The position numbers and the translations under genes are program-made. The notes beneath the pieces are model-generated. The model ran no database searches, had not been told where the DNA came from, and saw nothing but the letters and a program-made list of their open reading frames with translations. Positions 56,962 to 64,000 of a stretch of DNA of 64,000 bases are shown here, one piece after another. Source of the DNA: DATMER01 sp963741305 (lineage in GTDB: Bacteria; Acidobacteriota; Thermoanaerobaculia; Multivoradales; UBA5704); contig CAVUHL010000003.1 of assembly GCA_963741305.1 (NCBI GenBank), forward strand, positions 4,650,001 through 4,714,000. The letters run 5' to 3'. Position 1 is the stretch's first letter. Each line of letters opens with the position of its first letter.

Positions 56962-58762
56962 CGGAGAACTCGAAGATCAGCTCTGTCCACATCCTGCCCG
57001 GAACCTCGTCCCGGGTTGCGGGATGGAACGGGGTCTTGCGCGCGGTCTCCAGGGCGATCTCGTTGAAGCCGAGCCCGGAGGCGTCCGCCTCGCGGAGACC
57101 GGTCTCGACCACCCGCCCTTCCTCGTCCACGAGCACACGGACCCGCACCCGCGCCACTTTGCCGGTCCCGCGGGCCGCGGCCGGGTAGGAGTAGGCCGGA
57201 AAATCCCGCGGCTCGGGTTCCACCACGTTGGGAAACCCGCGCAGGATGAGATCCCCCAGCCTCATGGGCAGGGCAGTCTCCCCGACCGTCACCGCGTCCT
57301 CCGGGGCTATCTCCCTCAGCCTGACCGGCGCGGGAGTCGGGCTTGGAGACGGCTCCGGGACCGCCGCGACCGGAGGTGGAGTGGGGCTCTCCACAGAGAT
57401 GATCGGCAAACTCGCCGGGACCGTCGCCGCCGCCGGGGGAATCTGGACCTGCTCGGTGACCGGGACGGGGCTCCGGCTCCGCCAGAAGAGGCCACCCCCA
57501 ACGATCCCAAACAGCAGGACGGCGGCCACGCCCATCTTCTTCCACCCCTCTCCGGACCTCTTCTCCTCGACTGGCTCGGGCTCCGGTGCCACCCGGCTCC
57601 CGACCGACAGCCAGGTGGCGTCGAGGAGCGATTCCTCTTTCCTGGAACGGGTCGAGGCCAGGGGGAGGGTGTCGTCCAGGTCCATGGACCGCCGGGTCTC
57701 CTCGACCGGCTGCGAGGTCGGCATGACCGGCATGACCGGCACGAGGTACAGGCGGGTGGCCTCCGCGGGTGGGGGCGAAGTCAGGAGGAACTCGCGGTCG
57801 AGCTTGTCCTGGGTCGAGCCCGGTACCGGCGGCACCGGGAGCGGAATCGGCCGGGTGAACGCCGGGAGCGAAGCCTGGAAAACTTCGTCCATCTCGTGGC
57901 CGGTCAGGGGGAACTGGTCCTGGAACAGGGTCAAGGCCCAGATGAAGTCCTCGGACGACTCGAAGCGCTCCTCCGGCTTCTTGGCCAGGGCACGCAACAC
58001 GGCAGCCCGCAGCTCGGCAGGCACCCGCCCTCGGGGATCGCTCTCTTCAAAGGCGAGCGGCGGCCGGATCAGGTGACCGGCCATGAAGGAGGCGGGGTCT
58101 TTGCCCGAGATCGGGCACTGCCCCGTGAGCAGCTCGTAGAGGACGACGCCGAACGAGTAGAGGTCACTGCGGGCATTCAATCCGGTGGTCCCGAACTGCT
58201 CGGGCGAGGCATAGCGCGGCTTGCCGAGGAAGATGCCGGTCGTGGTGAGCTCACCGGCTCCCCCCTCAAATGCCTTGGCGATGCCGAGGTCGATCAGCTT
58301 GACCTGAGGATGGCCGTCCATGTCGCGGGTGAGCATGAGGTTGTCGGGCGAGACGTCCCGGTGGATGAGCTTCTGGCGATGGAGATAGCCAAGGGCCTTG
58401 AGCGACTGGCGGGCGATCTCCAGGGTGAGGGAGATCGGCGGCGGCCCGCCCGTCTGGAGGATCTCCAGGAGGTTGAGCCCGTCGATGAACTCCATGACGA
58501 TGAAGGCATTGCCGTCCTCGCCGATGGCGAAGTCATGGAGGGAGGCGATGTTGGGGTGGCGCAGGCGGTTGGCGACGCGGGCCTCGCGCAGGAAGCGCTC
58601 CCCGTTTTCGCCGGTGGGCTCCATGTGGGAGCGGATGACCTTGACGACGCGCACCTCATCCAGGAGGCGGTGGCGGACCTTGTAAATGGCCCCCATGCCG
58701 CCCTCTTTGATCTTCTCGAGGATCTCGTACTTGCCTTCGATGTGCTCGTGGAGCAAGGCCAC
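56945..58762 (-). CDS. Ser/Thr protein kinase fused to periplasmic TonB-like C-terminal domain, paralog 1
   Basis: 605 residues. Kinase residues 10-280: glycine loop KEGGMGAIYK, Lys in VVKVIR, HRDVSPDN (catalytic Asp, with Ser replacing the usual Lys), LIDLGIAKAF (DLG in place of DFG), and ASPEQFG. A linker, then one membrane segment near 410 (VAAVLLFGIVGGGLFW), a Pro-rich stretch (PSPSPTPAPV), and from about 515 a TonB C-terminal-type domain (YPAAARGTGKVARVRVRVLVDEEGRVVE...NEIALETARKTPFHPA). The kinase would be cytosolic and the TonB-like part periplasmic. Confidence 0.85.
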   Translation of the reverse strand: MALLHEHIEGKYEILEKIKEGGMGAIYKVRHRLLDEVRVVKVIRSHMEPTGENGERFLREARVANRLRHPNIASLHDFAIGEDGNAFIVMEFIDGLNLLEILQTGGPPPISLTLEIARQSLKALGYLHRQKLIHRDVSPDNLMLTRDMDGHPQVKLIDLGIAKAFEGGAGELTTTGIFLGKPRYASPEQFGTTGLNARSDLYSFGVVLYELLTGQCPISGKDPASFMAGHLIRPPLAFEESDPRGRVPAELRAAVLRALAKKPEERFESSEDFIWALTLFQDQFPLTGHEMDEVFQASLPAFTRPIPLPVPPVPGSTQDKLDREFLLTSPPPAEATRLYLVPVMPVMPTSQPVEETRRSMDLDDTLPLASTRSRKEESLLDATWLSVGSRVAPEPEPVEEKRSGEGWKKMGVAAVLLFGIVGGGLFWRSRSPVPVTEQVQIPPAAATVPASLPIISVESPTPPPVAAVPEPSPSPTPAPVRLREIAPEDAVTVGETALPMRLGDLILRGFPNVVEPEPRDFPAYSYPAAARGTGKVARVRVRVLVDEEGRVVETGLREADASGLGFNEIALETARKTPFHPATRDEVPGRMWTELIFEFSEQVAE

Positions 58763-58825
58763 GGTTTCCCCCTCCCCGGGGTGTCGGGCGTTCCGGATCT
58801 ATTGGCGAACGAGGCTAATAGAATA

Positions 58826-60703
58826 TTACCGCCCGCGCTCGGGGACAAGCGCGCTCTCCTCGAACTGAATGATCAGCTCCGTCCAGGCCTTGCCGGGGAG
58901 GTCCCAACGGGTGGCCGGCTGGAAGGGAGTAGCGAGCGCGGCCTCGACCGCGGCCTCGTTGAAGCCCAGGCCGGAAGTGTCCCCATCGCGCACGACCGCT
59001 TCGAGCACCTGCCCCTGCTCCCCCACCAGGATGTCGAGGTGGACATCCACCCTGAGGCCCCGGCCGCGGGCCGCCGCCGGGTAGCGGGCGCTCGGGAAGT
59101 CGAGGGGAATCGGCATCTCGACGCCCGGTCCGGGACGGAGTGCGCCCACCATACGGGACGCCGGCGGCCCGGACGGGACGACGCGCTTGGGCGCCGGAGG
59201 CTCCGGGCGGGCCTCGGCGATCCGGACCGGCTCCTCCGGCCGGGGGCGCGCCGCAGGAGGAGCGCGGCGCGGCACGGGAGTCGGCTCGGGCGCGATTTCC
59301 TCCATTTGCACCGTCTGGACCGGCTCGACGGGCACGGGAGCGGGAACCGGCTCGGCGATCTGCGGCTCGGGCTCGGCAGGAAGCTCCTCGATGACCTGGG
59401 GCTCTTCAGACAGAGCAGGGTCCGGCTCCTCCAGGGGGTTCATCAGTTGGACGTCCTCCGCTGGAGCCTCCTGCACGACCGGCGGGGCGTACGGGGGTGG
59501 GGTGACGGGAGCCGATGCGGACGGCCGCTGGTACCAGAGGAAGACACCGAGCAGGGCGACGAGCAGCAGTGCCGCCGCGGCAAGCGATCCCCACGACCGG
59601 TCCGGCCACTGGGCCGGCCCGAGCAGATCCGGCTCGATGACATCCACGTCCTCGGCGTCCTCGGCGTCCTCGGCGTCCTCGTCGTCCCACAGCATCCTCC
59701 TGTCCTCCTGCCGGAGGGGAAGGGCCTCGGACTGCGGCTCGACGAACAGCGGCAGCTCCTCAATGGAGGCCAAGGGGGTCTCTTCTACCTCCTCAAGCAC
59801 TGCCGCCGGGACCACTGCGGCGCCCTCCATCTCCATCTCATCCCCCTGAAGGGGATAGCGGACCTGGATGACCCGCAGGCTCTCCGCCAGCTCCTCGGCC
59901 GAACCGGGCCGCTCCGCGGGATTTTTGGCGAGCGTGCGCAGGACGAGCTCGCGCAGATCCTCCGGGATGCGCCCCTGGGGATCGCTCTCCGCAAACCCCA
60001 GCGGCTCCCGGAACAGGTGCCCGGCCATCCAGGACTTCGGATCGCGCCCTTCGACGGGGCACCAGCCGGTGAGCATCTCGTAGAGGACGATGCCGAGGGA
60101 GTAGAGATCGGAGCGCGCATCCACGCTATCGGTCCCGAACTGCTCGGGAGCGGCGTAGCGCAGCTTGCCGACGAACAGGCCGCCGGTGGTGAGCCCGTCG
60201 CCGGTGCCTTCAAGCGCCTTGGCAAGGCCGAGGTCGATGAGCTTGACCAGGGGCCGGCCATCCTCGCGGGCCAGCATCAGGTTGCCGGGCGAAACATCGC
60301 GGTGGACGATCCGCTGCCGATGCAGGTAAGCGAGAGCCTCGCAGGTCTGCCGTGCGATCTCCAGGGAGAGAGTCAGGGGCGGAGGCCCGTTGCGCCGGAG
60401 GGCCTCGCGAAGCGTGACGCCGTCGATCCACTCCAGGACGAGCCACGCGTTGCCGTCATCGGCGACCGCATAGTCATGGAGGATGGCGAGGTTGGGATGA
60501 CGCAGCCGGCTGGCGACGCGGGCTTCCCGGAGAAACCGTTCCCCGGCCTCGGCGCTCAGCTCGACCGGCGTCCGGATGACCTTGATGGCGCGCTCCTGGT
60601 CGAGCAACCGGTGCCGCGCCTTATAGACCGCCCCCATCCCTCCCTGCCCGATGCGCTCCAGGATCTCGTACTTCGCCTCGATGGACTCGCGCAACGTCGG
60701 CAT
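58826..60703 (-). CDS. Ser/Thr protein kinase fused to periplasmic TonB-like C-terminal domain, paralog 2
   Basis: 625 residues from ATG 60703 with GGAGGGAAGG upstream. Same layout: GQGGMGAVYK, AIKVIR, HRDVSPGN, LIDLGLAKAL, AAPEQFG; a linker with a DAEDAEDAEDV repeat; one membrane helix near 375 (LAAAALLLVALLGVFLWY); a long Pro/Glu-rich periplasmic stretch; and a TonB-like C-terminal domain (YPAAARGRGLRVDVHLDILVGEQGQVLEAVV...NEAAVEAALATPFQPA). Lies directly upstream of paralog 1 with 63 nt between, so the two are probably co-expressed. Confidence 0.85.
   Translation of the reverse strand: MPTLRESIEAKYEILERIGQGGMGAVYKARHRLLDQERAIKVIRTPVELSAEAGERFLREARVASRLRHPNLAILHDYAVADDGNAWLVLEWIDGVTLREALRRNGPPPLTLSLEIARQTCEALAYLHRQRIVHRDVSPGNLMLAREDGRPLVKLIDLGLAKALEGTGDGLTTGGLFVGKLRYAAPEQFGTDSVDARSDLYSLGIVLYEMLTGWCPVEGRDPKSWMAGHLFREPLGFAESDPQGRIPEDLRELVLRTLAKNPAERPGSAEELAESLRVIQVRYPLQGDEMEMEGAAVVPAAVLEEVEETPLASIEELPLFVEPQSEALPLRQEDRRMLWDDEDAEDAEDAEDVDVIEPDLLGPAQWPDRSWGSLAAAALLLVALLGVFLWYQRPSASAPVTPPPYAPPVVQEAPAEDVQLMNPLEEPDPALSEEPQVIEELPAEPEPQIAEPVPAPVPVEPVQTVQMEEIAPEPTPVPRRAPPAARPRPEEPVRIAEARPEPPAPKRVVPSGPPASRMVGALRPGPGVEMPIPLDFPSARYPAAARGRGLRVDVHLDILVGEQGQVLEAVVRDGDTSGLGFNEAAVEAALATPFQPATRWDLPGKAWTELIIQFEESALVPERGR
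59648..59687 (-). repeat. 9-nt tandem repeat inside kinase 2
   Basis: GTCCTCGGC three times, GTCCTCGTC, then GTCC (plus strand). On the coding strand it gives DEDAEDAEDAED. The unit differs by one base from the GTCCTTGGC unit at 25001-25040. Confidence 0.75.
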
Positions 60704-60861
60704 AGCCTTCCCTCCGTCCCGTGTGGGACTTTTCAAGTATACGAGGATGGGGGCCAAGGCGTCAGGCAGGCCGGGAGAATCAACCACCAAGTTTTCCCTA
60801 ACTCCTTTGCAGTGAGGCGGACAGTATTCCGACATTTCGTTCGTGGCACAATGGAGGAGCC

Positions 60862-61092
60862 ATGGCCCAAATCCTTGTCAGAGACCTCGACCCTGGGGTC
60901 ATCGAGCGTCTGATGGCCCGAGCCCGCCGTCACGGCCGCTCCCTTCAGGGTAAGGTCAAGGCAATCATGGAAGCGGCGGCCTCGCAGTCGATGAGCGACG
61001 CCCGGAGCGTGGCCGAAGACTGGCAGAAGCGGCTTGCAGGAAAGATCTTGGGGGACAGCAGCGACCTAATCCGCGAGGACCGCGAGCGTTGA
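60862..61092 (+). CDS. FitA-type antitoxin, without a complete toxin
   Basis: 76 residues. MAQILVRDLDPGVIERLMARARRHGRSLQGKVKAIMEAAA is the ribbon-helix-helix of FitA/VapB-type antitoxins; EDWQKRLAGKILGDSSDLIREDRER would be the toxin-binding tail. GGAGGAGCC upstream. No intact PIN gene follows; a 15-codon frame that looks like the start of one overlaps the stop. Confidence 0.78.
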   Translation: MAQILVRDLDPGVIERLMARARRHGRSLQGKVKAIMEAAASQSMSDARSVAEDWQKRLAGKILGDSSDLIREDRER

Positions 61093-61136
61093 CCCGCATC
61101 GTGGTGAATGCCCTGTGTCGCAGGCAAGCACCCTGA
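61089..61136 (+). pseudogene. remnant of a PIN toxin start
   Basis: TTG 61089 overlaps the FitA-like stop as TTGA, the spacing seen in active FitAB pairs. The frame reads MTRIVVNALCRRQAP then stops. PIN proteins of this class begin (M)xxIVVDAS, so only about eight residues survive. The next gene begins 19 nt later. Confidence 0.45.
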
Positions 61137-61154
61137 CAGAGGTAGACTCTCCCC

Positions 61155-61652
61155 ATGGCTGGCAGAGTGGAGTGGGTCCTGGCGCCTCTCGAACAGGCAG
61201 GCGTCCGTTATCTGGTGGTTGGTGGGGTTGCCGTCGTGCTCCATGGCTATCTGCGCACGACCCTCGACCTTGACCTCGTTCTCCAGTTGGAGCGCGACAA
61301 CGTGGAACGGGCTCTGAAGGCTTTTGCCGGCCTTGGCTTCCAGCCCCGTGTGCCGGTACCGCTCAACTCCTTTGCCGATCCTCAGATCCGTGAGGCCTGG
61401 CTGCGAGAGAAGCACATGACGGTCTTCTCGCTCTGGCATCCGGATCATTTGGGATTCGCCGTCGACCTCTTCGTGCAGGAACCGTTCGATTTCGACGCCG
61501 TGTACAGCCGTGCCCTACGAGTGCCTCTCCCAGGCACCCACGCAACCGTCGTATCCCGCGAGGATCTGGTAGCCATGAAGAGAGCGGCCGGCCGGGCTCG
61601 GGATCTGGACGACATTGCAGCGCTTTCCGAGCTGTCGGAGGAGGAACCATGA
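61155..61652 (+). CDS. nucleotidyltransferase-fold protein
   Basis: 165 residues. YLVVGGVAVVLHGYLRTTLDLDLVLQLERDNVERALKAFAGLGFQPR has the GG-x-A start of the nucleotidyltransferase fold and the T-x-D-x-D pair for metal binding; FAVDLFVQEPFDFDAVYSRA and VVSREDLVAMKRAAGRARDLDDIAAL follow. Relatives include MNT, AbiEii-like and DUF6036-type proteins that modify RNA or other targets. A small gene overlaps its end by 4 nt, as in toxin-antitoxin pairs. Confidence 0.75.
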   Translation: MAGRVEWVLAPLEQAGVRYLVVGGVAVVLHGYLRTTLDLDLVLQLERDNVERALKAFAGLGFQPRVPVPLNSFADPQIREAWLREKHMTVFSLWHPDHLGFAVDLFVQEPFDFDAVYSRALRVPLPGTHATVVSREDLVAMKRAAGRARDLDDIAALSELSEEEP

Positions 61653-61846
61653 CCGAACGGCGCGAGCTCCGAGCCGACAGCAAGGAAGATTCCTGGGACT
61701 TTGAAGGCACCCGCCGCCATCACATCCGTCTCGGGCTGCAGCTTACCCCTACGGAACGGCTGCGCTGGCTGGAAGAGACGGTGGACGAGATGCGCCGGCT
61801 TCAAGGGCTTGCCAGACACGGCCGGAAGGTTGAGGAGTCGCTCTGA
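61649..61846 (+). CDS. small partner of the nucleotidyltransferase
   Basis: 65 residues, ATGA overlap. DSWDFEGTRRHHIRLGLQLTPTERLRWLEETVDEMRRLQGLAR: the LTPTERLRWLEETVDEMRRL helix is seen in small proteins paired with such nucleotidyltransferases in other genomes. Could be antitoxin or regulatory subunit. Followed by a 21-nt-period array. Confidence 0.65.
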   Translation: MTERRELRADSKEDSWDFEGTRRHHIRLGLQLTPTERLRWLEETVDEMRRLQGLARHGRKVEESL

Positions 61847-61863
61847 TCGCGATCCAAGCCGCT

Positions 61864-62073
61864 CAACCCGAGGCTTGGACGGAAAAACCGGCGGGTTGGA
61901 AGAGAAAACCGGCGGGTTGGACGGGGAAACCCGCCGGTTCGACGAGTCAACCCGCGGGTTGAGAGGGAAAACCGGCGGGTTGGGAGAGAAAACCCGCCGG
62001 TTCGGAGCGCAAACCCGTGGGTTTGGTGCCCTGACCCGCGGGTTTGATGAGTCAACCCGCGGGTTTTCCGGCC
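61864..62073. repeat. degenerate tandem array, 10 units of exactly 21 nt
   Basis: Each unit has a palindromic core, AACCCGCGGGTT, AACCGGCGGGTT or AACCCGCCGGTT, followed by 8-9 variable nt such as GGAAGAGA or TGATGAGT. Spacing is exactly 21 nt throughout. It lies between convergent genes, ending 10 nt before the metH stop. Both strands have open frames with seven-residue periods, but coding is not supported. Confidence 0.85.
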
Positions 62074-62082
62074 CGGGAAGGC

Positions 62083-64000
62083 TCAGACCCCGAAGTACCG
62101 CGCGTCCGGATGATGGAAGACCAGTGCCGAGACGCTCGCCTCGGGGTCCATCATGTCTCCCTCGGTCAATTCGACGCCGATCTCCTCGGGGCGCAGGGCT
62201 TCGAAGAGCTCGCGCTGGAAGGAGAGGTCGGGGCAGGCGGGGTAGCCGAAGCTGTAGCGCTTGCCGCGGTAGTGGGCGGAGAGCTTGTCCTCGAGGGCCA
62301 GGTTCGGATCGTCGGGAAAACCCCAGGCGGCGCGCAGCTTGGCGTGCAGGCATTCGGCCGCGGCTTCCGCCGTCTCCAGGGCGAGGGCGGCGTAGGCGTG
62401 GCTCTTCAGGTACTCGCCCTGGGCCTTCCAGGCCTCCACCCGGTCGCGCACCCCGTCCCCCGCCGTGGTCACGAAGAGGCCGACGTGGTCGCCCTGCAGG
62501 ACGTAGTCGGTCAGGCAAAGGCCACCGTCCCGGTCCTGGCGCGGCAGGTCCCAGGCAGCCGCCGGCCTGCCGGTCTCGGGACAGAGCAGCGTCAGCCGGT
62601 TGCCTTCCGTCTGTGCCGGGAAGAAGCGCCAGACCGCTTTCGCGCTCATGCCTCCGTTCCTGGCCACTTCCTTCAGCTCCTCGATCACGGCTTCCAGCTT
62701 GGCGAGCTTGGGGTCTCCCTCCTCACGGAGCTTGCGCACCGAGCCCCTCAGGCCCAGGTGCTTGGCGTAGAGCATCTGCGGGTTGAGATAGGACCAGACC
62801 TCGTCGAGGTCCAGCTCCTCGGTGTGGCGCTCCAGGTCGGATGGCTGCGGCACGGGCACGTCGTTGCGCACCACCTCTATCTTTGGCGCGGCCGCGAACA
62901 CCCCGGTCTCGCCCGTGGGCGTTTCGGCGGTGTCCGTCTCGATCAGCGCCGCCACCTCCTGCTCCAGATCCGGCCGGGCTCCGCCGTCCATCAGGCGCTC
63001 GACCAATTTCAGGCCGTGCATGGCATCCTTGGCGTAGGTGCAGAGGCCGGTGTACGCCTGGGCGATCTTGCGGTGGGTGAAGCGCCGGGTGAGCGCCGCG
63101 CCTCCCACCAGGAGGGGCGTGTCGATGCCTACCGCCGACAGGTCGCCCGCCGTGATCACCATCTGCTGCGCGCTCTTGACGAGCAGGCCCGACAGGCCGA
63201 TCACGTCCGGCCGGTGCTCGCGCACCGCCTGGATCAGCCGCTCGGAGGGCACCTTGATCCCCAGGTTCACCACCGTGAAGCCGTTGTTGGAGAGCACGAT
63301 GTCCACCAGGTTCTTGCCGATGTCGTGGACGTCCCCCTTGACCGTGGCGAGCAGCACCTTGCCGCGGGTGGATTCGACGCCCTCCACTTTCTCCATGTGC
63401 GGCTCCAGGTAGGAGACCGCGGCCTTCATGACCTCGGCGCTCTGCAGCACCTCGGCCACGATGAGCTGGTTGTCGTTGAAGAGACGCCCGACCTCGCTCA
63501 TGCCGGTCATCAGCGGACCGTTGATGATTTCGAGGGGCGCCGGCCAGCGCGGGTCCGCGAGCGCCAGCTCCAGGTCCGCCTCCAGCCCCTCTTTGCTCCC
63601 TTCGACCACGGCGCGGGCCAGGCGCTGCTCCAGGGGGAGATCGGCTCGCGGCTTCGCGCCTGCGCCGGATGCCCTCCCGCGGAAGAAGGCGGCGAACTCT
63701 TCGACCGCCTTGTTGCCAGCCTCGATATCCCCGACCGGCAGGTAGATCAGCGCCTCGGCCAGCTCGCGCTCCTCCGCCGGGATGTCGGCGTAGCGCGCCA
63801 GCTTCTCGGTGTTGACGATGGCCGCGTCGAGGCCCGCCCGCGTGCAGTGATAGAGGAAGACCGAGTTGAGCACCTCGCGGCCGGCGTTCGGCAGGCCGAA
63901 GCTGACGTTGGAGACGCCCAGGATCGTCTTGGTGTCCGGGAACAGCTCCTTGACCGCCTTGACTCCCTCGACCGTCTGCGCCGCCGAGCCCAGGTAGGCC
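62083..64000 (-). CDS. metH: cobalamin-dependent methionine synthase, C-terminal part (5' end outside window)
   Basis: The frame runs off the right edge; the part seen holds about 639 residues. At the edge comes the end of the methyltetrahydrofolate-binding domain (TKTILGVSNVSFGLPNAGREVLNSVFLYH), then the helical cap and cobalamin domain with DVHDIGKN supplying the cobalt-ligand His, VVNLGIKVPSERL, IGLSGLLVKSAQQM and LLVGGAALTRRFT. The activation domain ends the protein (YRGKRYSFGYPACPDL, near residue 70 from the end). Transfers a methyl group from methyltetrahydrofolate to homocysteine. Confidence 0.95.
   Translation of the reverse strand, partial: AYLGSAAQTVEGVKAVKELFPDTKTILGVSNVSFGLPNAGREVLNSVFLYHCTRAGLDAAIVNTEKLARYADIPAEERELAEALIYLPVGDIEAGNKAVEEFAAFFRGRASGAGAKPRADLPLEQRLARAVVEGSKEGLEADLELALADPRWPAPLEIINGPLMTGMSEVGRLFNDNQLIVAEVLQSAEVMKAAVSYLEPHMEKVEGVESTRGKVLLATVKGDVHDIGKNLVDIVLSNNGFTVVNLGIKVPSERLIQAVREHRPDVIGLSGLLVKSAQQMVITAGDLSAVGIDTPLLVGGAALTRRFTHRKIAQAYTGLCTYAKDAMHGLKLVERLMDGGARPDLEQEVAALIETDTAETPTGETGVFAAAPKIEVVRNDVPVPQPSDLERHTEELDLDEVWSYLNPQMLYAKHLGLRGSVRKLREEGDPKLAKLEAVIEELKEVARNGGMSAKAVWRFFPAQTEGNRLTLLCPETGRPAAAWDLPRQDRDGGLCLTDYVLQGDHVGLFVTTAGDGVRDRVEAWKAQGEYLKSHAYAALALETAEAAAECLHAKLRAAWGFPDDPNLALEDKLSAHYRGKRYSFGYPACPDLSFQRELFEALRPEEIGVELTEGDMMDPEASVSALVFHHPDARYFGV

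Noticed and set aside
56339..60913. 1524-codon open frame on the plus strand across both kinases
   Set aside because: Antisense shadow of two kinases with full catalytic motifs; translation shows no domain.

Overview
The window is GC-rich, densely coded bacterial chromosome with many GTG and TTG starts and many 1-8 nt gene overlaps. Two Ser/Thr kinases fused to TonB-like C-terminal domains, beta-propeller secreted proteins, SWIM-SNF2 ATPases and a fatty acid desaturase suggest a soil- or sediment-type Acidobacteriota (possibly a Thermoanaerobaculia relative). That assignment is an inference: no rRNA, tRNA or ribosomal protein gene lies in the window. There is no prophage and no CRISPR array; one IS110/IS1111-type insertion sequence is present.\n\nLayout. 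1-10.3 kb: end of an LVIVD-repeat protein, an alpha/beta hydrolase, a two-gene betaine/choline-type ABC importer, an AbrB-PIN toxin-antitoxin pair, a uracil-DNA glycosylase, an HD-GYP membrane protein, ndk, and a sucC-sucD operon with a peptidase-S51-like gene that lacks its nucleophile. 10.4-17.7 kb: two near-duplicate SWIM-SNF2 ATPases flanking a VapBC module. 17.8-22.4 kb: desaturase, a third toxin-antitoxin pair, a small unknown protein, a 20-nt-period repeat array, and a beta-lactamase-fold hydrolase. 22.5-27.3 kb: an NAD-dependent formate dehydrogenase operon whose alpha subunit is split at a domain boundary, with the two halves encoded in reverse order. The catalytic half needs read-through of an in-frame UGA (selenocysteine) followed by a good bacterial SECIS hairpin. 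27.6-31.6 kb: secreted beta-propeller proteins and a STAS-like protein. 31.7-34.6 kb: a two-gene operon of tryptophanase and a flavin-dependent halogenase-like enzyme. 35.0-36.8 kb: the IS element and a family of hairpin-ended repeats. 36.8-46.3 kb: secreted hydrolase, two methyltransferases, a DUF892/SDR stress cassette, and a LuxC / sulfotransferase / LuxE group. 46.4-48.5 kb: ferredoxin, ECF sigma factor, anti-sigma-like protein and a periplasmic Spy/CnrR-like protein in one overlapping operon. 48.5-56.7 kb: a 21-nt-period array, xth, two tandem secreted paralogs, a histidine phosphatase, an RdgC-like protein and a Glu-rich secreted protein. 56.9-62.1 kb: the two kinase-TonB fusions, a decayed FitAB module, a nucleotidyltransferase/small-protein pair and a second 21-nt-period array. 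62.1 kb to the end: the C-terminal part of cobalamin-dependent methionine synthase.\n\nThe strongest candidates for something not routinely described are: (1) the split, permuted, selenocysteine-containing formate dehydrogenase; (2) the tryptophanase-halogenase pair, which suggests an indole-derived metabolite; (3) the intergenic arrays with exact 20- or 21-nt periods but different core sequences; (4) the tandem kinase-TonB-domain fusions; (5) a 9-nt GTCCTTGNN-type repeat found both as an intergenic hairpin and inside two reading frames. All functional calls rest on reading motifs by eye; no database search was run.
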